From the NCBI RefSeq assembly GCF_000144605.1, contig NC_014375.1, positions 2,480,001 through 2,544,000 on the forward strand: 64,000 bases of DNA, given 5' to 3'. Position 1 is the first letter of the stretch; every line of letters begins with the position of its first letter. This stretch comes from Brevundimonas subvibrioides ATCC 15264. Lineage in GTDB: Bacteria > Pseudomonadota > Alphaproteobacteria > Caulobacterales > Caulobacteraceae. The notes below the pieces were generated by a model. That model made no database searches, was not told the DNA's origin, and saw nothing but the letters and a program-made list of their open reading frames with translations. Both the position numbers and the translations under genes were made by a program. Below, in pieces: positions 28,603-37,858 of the stretch.

Positions 28603-29357
28603 CAGCCGACCGCGAGCGCGGGGGCGACCGTGACGGCACCGAAGCGGCGATCGCGCGCCTGATACTGGCGCACCACGTCGGCCAGGGCCTCCGGCCCATA
28701 GTCGGGCCACAGCACGTCCTGATAGACGAGCTCGGCATAGGCCGCTTCCCACAGCAGGAAGTTGGACAGCCGCTGCTCGCCCGAGGTGCGCACGATCACG
28801 TCGACCGGCGGGGATCCGGCCGTGGACAGCCCTGCCCCCAGCATGGCCTCGTCCAGCGGGCCCGTCGCCTGACCCGCCAGGACGCGGTCCACATGGGCCT
28901 GGGCCGCATCGACGATGTCGGCCCGGCCGCCGTAGTTGAAGGCCACCTGCAGCAGGAATTTGTCATTGTGCGCGGTCGTGCGCTCGGCCCGCTCGACGAT
29001 GGCGTCGATGTCGCTGGGCAGGCCCGTCCGGCGGCCCAGCACCCGGACCCGCACGCCTTCACGCGCCAGCCGGTTCAGGTCACTGGACACATAGGAGCGA
29101 ACCAGACCCATCAGGTCGGACACCTCCTCCACCGGGCGTCGCCAGTTCTCGGTCGAGAAGCCGAAGACCGTCAGGCAGTCGATGCCGAAATCCGGAGCCG
29201 CCTGCACCGTGCGCTTCAGCGCCTGCACGCCCTCGCGATGGCCCATGGCACGCGGCAGTCCCCGGGCCTGCGCCCAGCGACCGTTGCCATCCATGATCAG
29301 AGCGACATGCCGGGGCCCGATCTCAGAGGCTGGCAGACCGCCGGGTTGGGCCGTCAT
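28602..29357 (-). CDS. uppS: Undecaprenyl diphosphate synthase
   Basis: A 251-residue cis-prenyltransferase making the C55 lipid carrier. The catalytic [15 protein letters not shown] stretch, [23 protein letters not shown], and the C-terminal [18 protein letters not shown] and [12 protein letters not shown] are complete. ATG 29357 follows a GGATTTTTG spacer; it is 34 bp after frr. Confidence 0.95.
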   Translation of the reverse strand: MTAQPGGLPASEIGPRHVALIMDGNGRWAQARGLPRAMGHREGVQALKRTVQAAPDFGIDCLTVFGFSTENWRRPVEEVSDLMGLVRSYVSSDLNRLAREGVRVRVLGRRTGLPSDIDAIVERAERTTAHNDKFLLQVAFNYGGRADIVDAAQAHVDRVLAGQATGPLDEAMLGAGLSTAGSPPVDVIVRTSGEQRLSNFLLWEAAYAELVYQDVLWPDYGPEALADVVRQYQARDRRFGAVTVAPALAVG

Positions 29358-29391
29358 CAAAAATCCATTCTGTCGAGGTGAGAGGAGGCCC

Positions 29392-29949
29392 TCAAACCTG
29401 CATGATCTCAACTTCCTTGGTCTTCAAGGTCTCGTCGATACGCTTGATGGCCGCATCGGTGTCCTTCTGGACCTCGGTCTCCATCTTTTTCTGGTCGTCC
29501 TGGCTGATCTCGCCGGCCTTTTCCGCCTTCTTCAGGTCGTCGTTGGCGTCGCGGCGCACGTTGCGGACGGCGATCTTCTGCTGTTCGGCATATTTTCCGG
29601 CCAGCTTGGCCAGCTCCTTGCGGCGCTCCTCGGTCAGGGGCGGCACGGGAATGCGCAGGGTCTGGCCGTCGACGATGGGGTTCAGACCCAGGCCCGCGGC
29701 GCGGATGGCCTTCTCGACCGGTCCGACCATCGACTTGTCCCAGACGCTGACCGAGATCATCCGCGGCTCGGGCACGCTGATGGCGGCCACGGCGTTCAGC
29801 GGCGAGGTCGAGCCATAGGCCTGGACCTGGACCGGATCCAGCAGGCCGGCGTTCGCCCGGCCGGTCCGCAGGCCCTGGAATTCCTCCTTCAGGGAGGTGA
29901 CGGCGCGGTCCATGCGGTCGCGATAGGTCTTCAGATCGGGCTTGGCCAT
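29392..29949 (-). CDS. frr: Ribosome recycling factor
   Basis: A 185-residue two-domain RRF that splits post-termination ribosomes with [21 protein letters not shown]-type [28 protein letters not shown] and [13 protein letters not shown] are the conserved blocks. Twenty-five bases separate it from pyrH upstream; GGAGACCC before the ATG is a good Shine-Dalgarno. Confidence 0.96.
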   Translation of the reverse strand: MAKPDLKTYRDRMDRAVTSLKEEFQGLRTGRANAGLLDPVQVQAYGSTSPLNAVAAISVPEPRMISVSVWDKSMVGPVEKAIRAAGLGLNPIVDGQTLRIPVPPLTEERRKELAKLAGKYAEQQKIAVRNVRRDANDDLKKAEKAGEISQDDQKKMETEVQKDTDAAIKRIDETLKTKEVEIMQV

Positions 29950-29974
29950 GTGGGTCTCCTGGGTTCGTTTCTTG

Positions 29975-30718
29975 TCAGGCCGTCGGGGCGGGAAGGTCGC
30001 TGATGACCGTGAACGTTCCCTTGCCCTTCAGCACCTTGCGCAGTGAATCTTCCTCGCGGATCGAAAACACCACGATCGGGATCTTGCTCTCGCGCATCAG
30101 GGCGATCGCGGCGGCGTCCATGACCTTCAGGTTCTGGCTCAGCACGTCCTGATAGGTCAGGTGCTCATAGCGCGTCGCCGACTTGTCCTTCTTGGGATCG
30201 GCCGAATAGACGCCGTCGACGGAGGTGCCCTTCAGCAGGGCGTCGCAGCCCATCTCGGCGGCGCGCAGGGCGGCGGCCGTATCGGTCGTGAAATAGGGGT
30301 TGCCGGTGCCGGCGGCGAAGATGACCACGCGGCCCTTCTCCATGTGCCGGACGGCGCGACGGCGGATGTAGGGTTCGGCGATCGCGGCCATGGGGATGGC
30401 GCTCTGCACGCGGGTATCGACGCCGATCTTCTCCAGCGCGTTCTGCATGGCCAGGGCGTTCATGACGGTCGCCAGCATGCCCATGTAGTCGGCGCTGGCC
30501 CGTTCCATGTCGGCAGCCGCCGTCGACAGACCGCGGAAGATGTTGCCCCCGCCGATCACCAGACAGACCTCGGTCCCGCCTTTGACGACACGGGCGATGG
30601 CGGCGGCCACGGTGTCGACCGTCGCCATGTCGATGCCATAGCCCTGATCGCCCATCAGGACCTCGCCTGATACCTTGAGCAGCACCTTCTTGTATTTCGG
30701 GGCACTGTCAGCGGGCAT
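29975..30718 (-). CDS. pyrH: UMP kinase
   Basis: A 247-residue hexameric UMP kinase. [54 protein letters not shown] and [11 protein letters not shown] are seen. ATG at MPADSAPK chosen. Unlike in many relatives, the gene upstream is not tsf but an M28 peptidase, and pyrH has its own promoter-like sequence. Confidence 0.95.
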   Translation of the reverse strand: MPADSAPKYKKVLLKVSGEVLMGDQGYGIDMATVDTVAAAIARVVKGGTEVCLVIGGGNIFRGLSTAAADMERASADYMGMLATVMNALAMQNALEKIGVDTRVQSAIPMAAIAEPYIRRRAVRHMEKGRVVIFAAGTGNPYFTTDTAAALRAAEMGCDALLKGTSVDGVYSADPKKDKSATRYEHLTYQDVLSQNLKVMDAAAIALMRESKIPIVVFSIREEDSLRKVLKGKGTFTVISDLPAPTA

Positions 30719-30748
30719 GGGGGTCTCGTTCTGCGGGATTCGTGGTGT

Positions 30749-30778
30749 CTTATAGACGAAGGGCGCGCCCGGCTTCAA
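30749..30778 (-). promoter_or_regulatory. Candidate sigma70 promoter for pyrH-frr-uppS block
   Basis: On the minus strand TTGAAG and TATAAG are separated by 18 bases, with TATAAG 31 bases upstream of the pyrH ATG. The -35 box is part of the hairpin that follows the peptidase gene, so termination and initiation elements overlap here. Confidence 0.5.
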
Positions 30779-30792
30779 AGCCGAACGCGCCC
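30761..30792 (-). terminator. Hairpin downstream of M28 peptidase gene
   Basis: A long stem with outer GGGCGCG/CGCGCCC and inner CGGCTT/AAGCCG arms (one internal mismatch region), 26 bases after the peptidase stop. Only a weak CTTCGTCT tail follows, so it is a partial or factor-assisted terminator. Confidence 0.5.
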
Positions 30793-30817
30793 CCCATGAC
30801 ATTTCGCCGACGACGGC

Positions 30818-32434
30818 TCAGTTCGTGATCGGGAAGCCGACGGGATCGCTGGCGGTCGGCCGCGTCGGCAGCGGCATGCGCGGCAGCGGCTCGTCGCTGT
30901 TCGCCGCGCTCAACAATATCCCGGCCAGCACCACGGCGGCCTGGCGCAGGTCGTCGGGCCTCAGGTGATCGTAGGAGTCGATGCTCGTGTGGTGCAGGCG
31001 GCTGCTGTAATCCAGCGGATCCTGGATGAACTGGAAGCCGGGGATCCCGACCGTCTGCATATAGACGTGGTCGGTGCCGCCGGACGGGCGCAGCGAGACG
31101 GTCCCGGCCCCCATGCTGGCGAACGGTTCCAGCCACTGCTCCAGCACCGGAGCCGCCGCGACGTTCCCCTCGGCATTTATGCCCCGGATCTTGCCCGAGC
31201 CATTGTCGATGTTGAAATAGGCGACGAGGTCGGCATGGCCTTCGCGCGGCTGCACGGGCCAGCGGGCCCGCCAGGTGCGGTTGTTCGGCAGGGCGGCCAG
31301 GGCGGGATCGCTCAGCGGGGCGCGCGTCGCCACGTGCCGGTCGACATAGGCCAGCGAGCCCAGCAGGCCCTGCTCTTCCGCGTTCCACAGGGCGAAGCGG
31401 ATCGTCCGTTTGGGCCGGACCCCCAGGGCCTTGAGGATGCGCGCGGCCTCCATGACCACGGCGCTGCCGGCGGCGTTGTCGACCGCGCCGTCCGAGGCCA
31501 CCCAGCTGTCCAGGTGCGCCCCGGCCATCACATATTCGCCGGACCGGTCGGTGCCGGGGATGTCGGCCAGGACGTTGTAGGCATTGACGTCCTCGTCATG
31601 GAACCGGACCTCGCTCATCAGCTCCAGCGTCGGCACGGTTCCGGCCTTGGCCAGCCGCGCCAGACGACGATAGTCCTCGGCGGCCAGTTCCAGCCCGGCC
31701 AGACGCGGCGTCTGACCCACCTGATACTGATAGCCGGTGCCGTGCAGCAGGCCGCCCTCGCGCTGGGACATCCGCACCCAGGCGACCGCGCCTTCGTCGG
31801 CGAGGAAGGCGTCAAGGCGCGCGGGGAAATCCGCGGTCGCGCCGCGCAGCTGACGCTCGGGGGCGTCCGGATCGGTCTGCGGCAGGGAGTAGGCCTGGCG
31901 CCCGCTCAGCTCCTCATCGGTCCATCGGCGGAAGGCGGGTTCGGTCGGCTCGGCCCCCGTGGTCGGCGCGGTCAGCATGACGATCTTGCCCGCCAGCTTG
32001 CCGCGCCAGGCGTCGAACTGGTCGGCGCTGGTGATCGGGGCGAGGATGACCTCGCCGCTGACCGTGCCGTTGGTCGAGGGGGTCCAGGCCACGGGAATGG
32101 CGCGCAGGTCGATCGGCCGCGGCGTCGTCATGCGCGCGCTGGAGCGCACGATCGACCAGCCCCGCCCGAATTCGAAGCCCTCGGCCCTCACGTTCGACAG
32201 GCCCCAGTCGGTGAACCGTTGCTGCGTCCACTGCTCGGCCTCGCGCATCTGGGGCGAGTTGGTCAGCCGCCCGCCGATCCGGTCGGTCAGCCAGGCCGCG
32301 GTCTGCATGACCTCGCTGTGGTTGAAGCCCTGGTCGATGACCCCGTTGAGGGCGACACGATCGACGGATTGCGCCTGGGCCGCGCTGGCGAACAGGAGGA
32401 CGGCGGACGAGACGGCGGCAAGACGACGGATCAC
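30818..32434 (-). CDS. Exported M28 family metallopeptidase with PA domain
   Basis: A 538-residue exported zinc aminopeptidase. Signal peptide VIRRLAAVSSAVLLFASAAQAQ (first 20 or so residues), a protease-associated insert (about 125-260), and the co-catalytic zinc site: His and Asp in GAHLDSW, bridging Asp in AVDNAAGS, Glu-Glu in NAEEQGLLGS, Asp in FNIDNG and His in HHTSIDSYDH. GTG at 32434 follows GAGAGAAG and gives the clean signal sequence. It likely releases N-terminal residues in the periplasm. It sits between tsf and pyrH, flanked by hairpins, breaking a usually continuous translation operon. Confidence 0.88.
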   Translation of the reverse strand: MIRRLAAVSSAVLLFASAAQAQSVDRVALNGVIDQGFNHSEVMQTAAWLTDRIGGRLTNSPQMREAEQWTQQRFTDWGLSNVRAEGFEFGRGWSIVRSSARMTTPRPIDLRAIPVAWTPSTNGTVSGEVILAPITSADQFDAWRGKLAGKIVMLTAPTTGAEPTEPAFRRWTDEELSGRQAYSLPQTDPDAPERQLRGATADFPARLDAFLADEGAVAWVRMSQREGGLLHGTGYQYQVGQTPRLAGLELAAEDYRRLARLAKAGTVPTLELMSEVRFHDEDVNAYNVLADIPGTDRSGEYVMAGAHLDSWVASDGAVDNAAGSAVVMEAARILKALGVRPKRTIRFALWNAEEQGLLGSLAYVDRHVATRAPLSDPALAALPNNRTWRARWPVQPREGHADLVAYFNIDNGSGKIRGINAEGNVAAAPVLEQWLEPFASMGAGTVSLRPSGGTDHVYMQTVGIPGFQFIQDPLDYSSRLHHTSIDSYDHLRPDDLRQAAVVLAGILLSAANSDEPLPRMPLPTRPTASDPVGFPITN

Positions 32435-32508
32435 AAGGCTTCTCTCGATGACGGACGGACAGGCGGGCATTTGACCCGAGACCGGCCGCCGCGCCAACCC
32501 GGAACGAA

Positions 32509-32538
32509 GAAGGGCCGGCGATCGCTCGCCGGCCCTTC
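32509..32538 (-). terminator. Rho-independent terminator after tsf
   Basis: A perfect 13-bp stem GAAGGGCCGGCGA / TCGCCGGCCCTTC with a GCGA loop, followed by TTCGTT on the minus strand, 25 bases after the tsf stop. It should end most rpsB-tsf transcripts before the peptidase gene. Confidence 0.8.
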
Positions 32539-32563
32539 CGTCATCTAGCCGTGATCGTCGGGA

Positions 32564-33508
32564 TCAGGCGTCGGTCTTCATCATCGAGGCGACTTCCGAG
32601 GCGAAGTCCGGTCCTTCGACCTTCTCCACGCCCTCGCCCAGCGCCAGGCGGACGAAGCCGGCCAGGTGCAGGCCGGGCGCGCCCAGTTCCTTGCCCGCGT
32701 CGGCGACCAGCTGCTCGATGGTCACGTCGGGGTTCATGACGAACGGCTGCTTGGTCAGCACCACGTCCTTCTGGAACTTGTTGATCTGACCCTCGACGAT
32801 CTTGGCGATCATGTTCTCGGGACGGCCTTCTTCCTTGGCCTTCTCGGTCAGGACCTGACGTTCCTTCTCGACGGCGGCCGGGTCCAGATCGTCCGTGTTC
32901 AGCGACAGCGGAGCGGTCGCGGCCACGTGCATGGCGATCTTGCGGCCCAGTTCGCGCAGGGCGGTCTTGTCGCCGCCGCCGTGCAGGGCGACCAGCACGC
33001 CGATGCGGCCGAGGCCCGGAGCCACGGCGTTATGGACGTAGGAGGCGACGACGCCTTCATCGACCGACAGGCGGGCGGCGCGACGCAGCTGCATGTTCTC
33101 GCCGATGGTCGCGATCATGTTGGTGACCTCGGCCTGGATGGTGTTGCCGTTTTCCAGCTCGGCGCCGTGCAGGGCCTCGACGTCGTGGTGCTCCAGGCCC
33201 TTTTCGGCAAAGGCCTTGGCGGCGTTCTGGAACAGCTCATTGCGGGCGACGAAGTCCGTCTCCGAGTTGAACTCGATGGCGGCGCCGACTTCGCCCTTGC
33301 CGTCTTCCTTCGAAGCGACGGCCACCAGGCCCTCGGCGGCGACGCGGTCGGCCTTCTTGGCGGCCTTGGACAGGCCCTTGGCGCGCAGCCAGTCGATCGC
33401 GGCGTTGATGTCGCCGTCGGTTTCCTGGAGCGCCTTCTTGCAGTCCATCATGCCCACGCCGGATTTGGCGCGCAGTTCCATGACGAGGGCGGCGGTGATC
33501 TCGGCCAT
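32564..33508 (-). CDS. tsf: Elongation factor Ts
   Basis: A 314-residue nucleotide-exchange factor for EF-Tu. UBA-like N-terminus with [16 protein letters not shown], the [11 protein letters not shown] motif of the core, [12 protein letters not shown], and the C-terminal [21 protein letters not shown] precedes ATG. Paired with rpsB upstream across a 99-bp gap with two hairpins; a terminator follows. Confidence 0.96.
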   Translation of the reverse strand: MAEITAALVMELRAKSGVGMMDCKKALQETDGDINAAIDWLRAKGLSKAAKKADRVAAEGLVAVASKEDGKGEVGAAIEFNSETDFVARNELFQNAAKAFAEKGLEHHDVEALHGAELENGNTIQAEVTNMIATIGENMQLRRAARLSVDEGVVASYVHNAVAPGLGRIGVLVALHGGGDKTALRELGRKIAMHVAATAPLSLNTDDLDPAAVEKERQVLTEKAKEEGRPENMIAKIVEGQINKFQKDVVLTKQPFVMNPDVTIEQLVADAGKELGAPGLHLAGFVRLALGEGVEKVEGPDFASEVASMMKTDA

Positions 33509-33538
33509 TTCTGGTCTCCTGAGGTCTTGAATGCGTGA

Positions 33539-33566
33539 GCGGCCGGGCTTGGATTAGCCCGGCCGC
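33539..33566 (-). terminator. Strong hairpin between rpsB and tsf
   Basis: A perfect 11-bp stem GCGGCCGGGCT / AGCCCGGCCGC with a 6-base loop and no U-tract. It could reduce read-through from rpsB to tsf or protect the 3' end of processed rpsB mRNA. Confidence 0.5.
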
Positions 33567-33582
33567 ATGTCAGATTTGCGGA

Positions 33583-33602
33583 CGGTCCGGTGTGCCGGAC
33601 CG
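33583..33602 (-). terminator. Hairpin directly after rpsB stop
   Basis: CGGTCCGG / CCGGACCG with a four-base loop lies six bases after the rpsB stop. It lacks a U-tract and, with the next hairpin, forms a double stem-loop in the rpsB-tsf spacer. Confidence 0.45.
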
Positions 33603-33607
33603 AACGA

Positions 33608-34504
33608 TCAGGCTTCGGTCTTCTCGGCTTCGGCAGCCGGGGCCTCGGCGGCAGGCTCTTCGGCGGCGGTCTCTTCGCCCGAAGCAGCCAGCATTTCCTC
33701 GGCGACAGCCTCGGTTCCGGCAGGCGCGGCGTCCGCATCGACCGGGGCCGAAGCCTCGGCCAGCATCGGCTCGACGGGGTTTTCCATCGCGCCCAGGTCG
33801 ACGCCCGAGTGGGCGGCGCCGGCCGCCAGGCCGTCCAGGACGGCGTCGGCGATCAGGTCGCAATAGGTCTGGATGGCGCGCGCGGCGTCATCGTTGCCCG
33901 GGATCGGATAGGTGATGCCGTCGGGATCCGAGTTGGTGTCCAGGATCGCGATGATCGGGATGTTCAGCTTGCGGGCCTCGAGGATCGCGATCGCTTCCTT
34001 GTTGGTGTCGATCACGAACATGATGTCGGGGATCGAGCCCATGTCGCGGATGCCGCCCAGCGACAGTTCCAGCTTTTCCTTCTCGCGCGAGAGGTTGACC
34101 AGTTCCTTCTTGACCCGGCCTTCGCCGCCGCGCTCCAGGATGCCTTCCAGCTCGCGCAGACGCGCGATGGAGCCCGAGACGGTCTTCCAGTTGGTCAGCG
34201 TGCCGCCGAGCCAGCGGTTGTTCATGTAGTACTGGGCGCAGCGCTTGGCGGCCTCGGCGACGGGCTCAGCAGCCTGGCGCTTGGTGCCGACGAACAGGAC
34301 GCGTCCACCTTTCGCAGCGACTTCGCGCACGGCCACCAGAGCCTGGTGGAACAGCGGCATCGTCTGCGACAGGTCGATGATGTGGATGTTGGAGCGCGAG
34401 CCGAAGATGTAGCGTTCCATCTTCGGGTTCCACCGGTGCGTCTGGTGGCCGAAGTGGGCGCCCGCTTCGAGCAGGGTGCGCATGGAGAAGTCTGGCAGAG
34501 CCAT
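33608..34504 (-). CDS. rpsB: 30S ribosomal protein S2, with acidic C-terminal tail
   Basis: A 298-residue S2. Core motifs: [68 protein letters not shown]. The core ends near residue 240; beyond it is a roughly 50-residue Ala/Glu tail ([20 protein letters not shown]), making it clearly longer than E. coli S2 (241). The tail is low complexity and probably disordered. AAGGACTT precedes the ATG. First gene of the minus-strand translation and envelope block. Confidence 0.96.
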   Translation of the reverse strand: MALPDFSMRTLLEAGAHFGHQTHRWNPKMERYIFGSRSNIHIIDLSQTMPLFHQALVAVREVAAKGGRVLFVGTKRQAAEPVAEAAKRCAQYYMNNRWLGGTLTNWKTVSGSIARLRELEGILERGGEGRVKKELVNLSREKEKLELSLGGIRDMGSIPDIMFVIDTNKEAIAILEARKLNIPIIAILDTNSDPDGITYPIPGNDDAARAIQTYCDLIADAVLDGLAAGAAHSGVDLGAMENPVEPMLAEASAPVDADAAPAGTEAVAEEMLAASGEETAAEEPAAEAPAAEAEKTEA

Positions 34505-34625
34505 GATGGGAAGTCCTTTTTCCGATTATTCCGCCGCAGGCGGTGAAAGGACCGGGTGGTCCCTCGGAACGGAGCGTCCGGGATGTCTCCCCGAACACGC
34601 CACGCCTGCGTGTGAAGTGGGCGGC

Positions 34626-34654
34626 GATATAGGCGGGTTGGGCGGATAAGGCAA
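34626..34654 (-). promoter_or_regulatory. Candidate sigma70 promoter of rpsB
   Basis: Minus-strand TTGCCT and TATATC are spaced by 17 bases, about 120 bases upstream of the rpsB ATG. The resulting leader contains a CCGCCTGCGGCGG hairpin just before the Shine-Dalgarno, a plausible site for S2 feedback control, but that role is not shown by sequence alone. Confidence 0.5.
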
Positions 34655-34700
34655 GGCGGGTGTCGGGACGCCGTCCCGTCCGCCCTCCCCCCTTCGCCCC

Positions 34701-35168
34701 TCAGACGGCGAGCAGGTCGTCCAGCGCCTCGAACTGTTCGGGCCAGGCCCCCGTGCTGCCCGAGGCCATTGCGGCGTCGAGCGCGTCCTTCGAGGGATAG
34801 AGGTCGCGGACGATGATCCGGGTCCCGCCGTCCACGGGTTCGAAGGTCACGGTGGTCACGGCCCCGTCCGGCTCCTCCTCGTTGGTCCAGACGAGGCGGG
34901 AGGGCGGCGTGACCTCGATGTAGCGACCGAAGAAGGCCATCGGCTGTTCCGAGGCGGGGTGGCCGAACACGAAGCGGTACGACCCGCCGGTGCGGACATC
35001 CATGTCGCACGACAGGAAGACGATCCCGAAGGATCCGGGGGCCCACCAGCGCATCATCAGCGCCGGCGTCGTCCACGCCTCGAAGACGATCCGGGCCGGG
35101 GCCGCCAGGGTTCGCGTCACCGTCAGTTCGCGATCCGATGTCCGTTCGACGGTCGTGGGGCTATGCAT
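34701..35168 (-). CDS. SRPBCC / AHSA1-like domain protein
   Basis: A 155-residue START-like protein of the activator-of-Hsp90 ATPase homologue 1 type. Seen: ELTVTRTLAAPARIVFEAWTTP, RWWAPGSFG, GGSYRFVFGHP, GRYIEVTPPSRLVWTNE, VTFEPVDGGTRI. The fold has a hydrophobic cavity for small ligands. It overlaps by 8 bp the ArsR-family regulator upstream, an arrangement seen often for this pair. The ligand is unknown. Confidence 0.85.
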   Translation of the reverse strand: MHSPTTVERTSDRELTVTRTLAAPARIVFEAWTTPALMMRWWAPGSFGIVFLSCDMDVRTGGSYRFVFGHPASEQPMAFFGRYIEVTPPSRLVWTNEEEPDGAVTTVTFEPVDGGTRIIVRDLYPSKDALDAAMASGSTGAWPEQFEALDDLLAV

Positions 35169-35511
35169 CGTCCTGCTCCTTGCGTTTCAGCGTCTCGACG
35201 ACCTCGGACAGGGCGTCGAACCGGGCGTCCCAGAGCCGACGGTGACCCTCGATCCAGGCGGCCTCGTCCTCCAGACGGTGCCGGCCCAGCCGGCAGGTCC
35301 GCACCCGGCCCACCTTCTCCGTCGCGACCAGACCCGCCGCTTCCAGCACGCCGACATGCTTCTTCATGCCCGTGAGCGTCATGTCGAAGGCCTCGGCCAG
35401 TTCGGTGATCGAAGACTCCGACCGTCCGAGGCGCGCCAGGACCCCGCGCCGGGTGGAGTCCGACAGGGCGGCGAACGAGGCGTCGAGGCGGGATGTCAGT
35501 TGCTGAACCAT
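35161..35511 (-). CDS. ArsR-family transcriptional regulator
   Basis: A 116-residue winged-helix regulator: DASFAALSDSTRRGVLARLG, recognition region ITELAEAFDMTLTGMKKHVGVLEAAGLV and wing KVGRVRTCRL. No metal-binding Cys pair, so it is of the non-metal subgroup that pairs with SRPBCC proteins. ATG at 35511 lies in the centre of a 14-bp palindrome; GTG at 35520 is an alternative. Likely represses its own operon by binding over its start. Confidence 0.85.
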   Translation of the reverse strand: MVQQLTSRLDASFAALSDSTRRGVLARLGRSESSITELAEAFDMTLTGMKKHVGVLEAAGLVATEKVGRVRTCRLGRHRLEDEAAWIEGHRRLWDARFDALSEVVETLKRKEQDDA

Positions 35512-35518
35512 ATGGTTC
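35505..35518. promoter_or_regulatory. Palindromic operator at arsR-type start codon
   Basis: GAACCATATGGTTC is a perfect 14-bp palindrome covering the probable start codon of the regulator. Similar AACCATATGGTT sites are, from memory, common upstream of ArsR/SRPBCC pairs, so it is the expected autoregulatory operator. Confidence 0.65.
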
Positions 35519-35630
35519 ACTGTTAGCGCGCACGCGGGCGATGTTCAAGGCGTCATGCGCATCCTGCAGAACGACGAAGGGCGGCCTCCTGCGAGACCGC
35601 CCCGCCTCCAGCCTGGGTTGTTTTCCCGAC

Positions 35631-36221
35631 CTACATCGCGTCGAGCATGGTCTGCGCGCGGTCGCGGTGCATGGTCACCTTGGGGATCACCTCCGTGGCC
35701 AGGGCGGCGAGGCCCGGGGTCTCGGTGTGGTCCTTGAAGCCGTTGAGAAGGGTCAGGGCCTCGTTGTGGGCGGCGACCTGCTGGGTCAGGAAGACCCGGT
35801 CGAAGTCGGCGGGTGCCGCAGCGTTCAGATTGTCGATCAGGCCCTGACGGCGCTCGTCCATTCCGGTCGGCAGGGTGGTGTCGGCGGCCTCGGTCGGGGC
35901 GAGGGTCTTCAATTTGGCGGTCGAGGCGGTGTGATCGGTCTTGATCATCCCGGCCAGTTCCTTGACGCCGGCGTTGGTCGACTTCGCTTCGGCGATGTCG
36001 GCGGCGGCCAGTTCGTACATGTCGGACGTCGCCAGCGCGGTGACGAAGCCCCCGGCGGTGTTGGCCCCGAGCGTCGCGGCCGAGGCCTGGCCGACCGGGA
36101 CCGAGGCGGCGTCCTGGGTCGCATTGACGGCGGCGGCGGCGGCGTCGGCGGGGTCGTCGGACTGGCTGCAGGCCCCCAGCAGGGCGAGGGCGGCGGTACC
36201 GACGAGAAGCGTGCGGATCAT
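35631..36221 (-). CDS. DUF4142 lipoprotein
   Basis: A 196-residue envelope protein. The N-terminus MIRTLLVGTAALALLGACSQ has a lipobox with Cys18, so it should be lipid-anchored. The DUF4142 helical domain follows (FVTALATSDMYELAAADIAEAKS, KELAGMIKTDHT, HNEALTLLNGFKDH, VTMHRDRAQTML); it is ferritin-like in shape, with unknown function and frequent stress induction. Chosen ATG is preceded by AAGGAGACCA. Confidence 0.85.
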   Translation of the reverse strand: MIRTLLVGTAALALLGACSQSDDPADAAAAAVNATQDAASVPVGQASAATLGANTAGGFVTALATSDMYELAAADIAEAKSTNAGVKELAGMIKTDHTASTAKLKTLAPTEAADTTLPTGMDERRQGLIDNLNAAAPADFDRVFLTQQVAAHNEALTLLNGFKDHTETPGLAALATEVIPKVTMHRDRAQTMLDAM

Positions 36222-36337
36222 GGGGTGGTCTCCTTCAGAGGTTGGATGCCTAACCCCCACCAGCCTCCCCTGTTCCTGTGTCCGTCAGGCGACTCCGGTC
36301 CCCCGCTGCCCGACCGTCCCGGCCCTGTGGCGCCGCC

Positions 36338-37858
36338 TCAGTGCGCCGCCGCCAGCGTCAGGAGCGCCAGATCCATGGCCTCCAGCGCCGGGTCGGCCGT
36401 CGAGGGTCGGTCGTTGGCGTAGATCGAGAAGGCCACCGTCCGGCCGCTGGCCGCCGTCAGGAAGCCGGCCAGGGCATTGACCCCGTTCAGACTGCCGGTC
36501 TTGGCGAAGACCCGGCCTTCCAGAGGCGTCCCGGCGAAGCGCCGGAGCAGCGTCCCCGCCTGACCGGCGACCGGCAGGGTCGCCCGCCAGGCCTCGCCCC
36601 ACGGCTGTCGGCTGGTCCAGACCAGGAAGGTCGTCGTCGCCCGGGGGCTGATGCGGTTGTAGGCCGACAGGCCGGATCCGTCGTACAGATCGAAGGCGGC
36701 GCGCTCGAGGCCGGCGGTCGCCATGACCGCCTCGACCTGCGCCAGACCCTCGGCCCTCGCTCCGGTGCCGTCCAGACGTCCAAGGCGGCGCAGCAGCAGT
36801 TCGGCGTGCAGGTTCTGGCTGAACCGGGCGGTGCGGTTCAGGCTGGCCAGCAGCGGCGGTCGGGCGAGGCGCGCGACCTCGACCCCGTCGGGCTGATCCA
36901 CGGGCGGCAAGGAGTCACCCCTGGTCGGGTCATCGGACAGCTCCAGCGGGCGGTGGCGGGCGCGGACTGTGCCTTCGACCGTCACGCCGCGCGCCTCCAG
37001 CAGCCGTCTGAACCGCAGGGCCGCCGTCAGCGCCGGATCGTCCAGCCCGACCCGCAGGGCGACCGCGTCGCTCCCCGTCGGCATCTGGCCATACAGACGC
37101 ACGACATCCTCGCCCGGCCGCCGCTCCACCCTCAGGTCCGTCTCTCCCACCGCGACCGTCACGGCGGTGTTCACCAGAGGCAGAAGATCGTCGCCCGCCC
37201 GCCAGGCGGCCTGGACCGGCGCGCCCGCGGTCTGGACCGGGGACACCTGCAGGACCACGATGTTGTCGTTGACCGTCAGGGCCGAGACGGCGGTGCCGAA
37301 CCCCTCCTGCATGTCCTCCCAGGCCCAGCCGGGGCCGCGTCGCTCGTCGGGGTACAGGCGGTCGTCGCCGACGACGTCCCCGACCCGCGTCGTGCGCGCC
37401 GCCGTCGCATCGGCCAGCGCCGCAAGACAGTCGGCCACGCAATCCGGACCGTCACCCAGCGCCGGGTCGCCCGCCCCCATCAGGACCGCATCGGGGGCCC
37501 GGCCCTCCCCTCTGGCCTCGAGCCGGACCGAGGTGCCGTCCATCGGATCGGGGTCGCCCGGATCCTGCAACAGGGCGAAGGCGGCCGCCGTGGTGAAGAT
37601 CTTGGTGTTGGACGCGGGGCTGAAGCGGTCGTCGGCGCGGATGTCGACCAGCACCTGACCGTCGAGGGTCATCGCCATCATTCCCCACCGGGTGCCGGCC
37701 AGTCCGGGCTCGTCGAGGATGGCGGCGAGGGTCCGGTGGCTGTCGCCTGCAGCAGACGAGGCAGAGGTCGCCCCCAGCGACGCGCATCCGCCGGCCGACA
37801 GGGCGCAGATCAGGATCAGGGACGACAGGGCTGCCCGGACAGCGGCCCCGGGGCGCAT
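36338..37858 (-). CDS. dacB: D-alanyl-D-alanine carboxypeptidase/endopeptidase (PBP4, S13)
   Basis: A 506-residue lipoprotein-type PBP4. Lipobox LSAGGC near 25; active-site SxxK as SNTK (about 83-86), SxN as SGLSAYN and KTG as KTGSLNG are in order with the long S13 insert between the first two. It trims peptidoglycan stem peptides and cross-links in the periplasm. ATG overlaps the dnaE stop (ATGA), an unusual but clear coupling of a cell-wall gene to the replicase. Confidence 0.92.
   Translation of the reverse strand: MRPGAAVRAALSSLILICALSAGGCASLGATSASSAAGDSHRTLAAILDEPGLAGTRWGMMAMTLDGQVLVDIRADDRFSPASNTKIFTTAAAFALLQDPGDPDPMDGTSVRLEARGEGRAPDAVLMGAGDPALGDGPDCVADCLAALADATAARTTRVGDVVGDDRLYPDERRGPGWAWEDMQEGFGTAVSALTVNDNIVVLQVSPVQTAGAPVQAAWRAGDDLLPLVNTAVTVAVGETDLRVERRPGEDVVRLYGQMPTGSDAVALRVGLDDPALTAALRFRRLLEARGVTVEGTVRARHRPLELSDDPTRGDSLPPVDQPDGVEVARLARPPLLASLNRTARFSQNLHAELLLRRLGRLDGTGARAEGLAQVEAVMATAGLERAAFDLYDGSGLSAYNRISPRATTTFLVWTSRQPWGEAWRATLPVAGQAGTLLRRFAGTPLEGRVFAKTGSLNGVNALAGFLTAASGRTVAFSIYANDRPSTADPALEAMDLALLTLAAAH

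Noticed and set aside
33583..33602. True intrinsic terminator after rpsB
   Set aside because: Stem is good but no U-tract follows and tsf must be expressed from the same block; kept only as a hairpin with low confidence.
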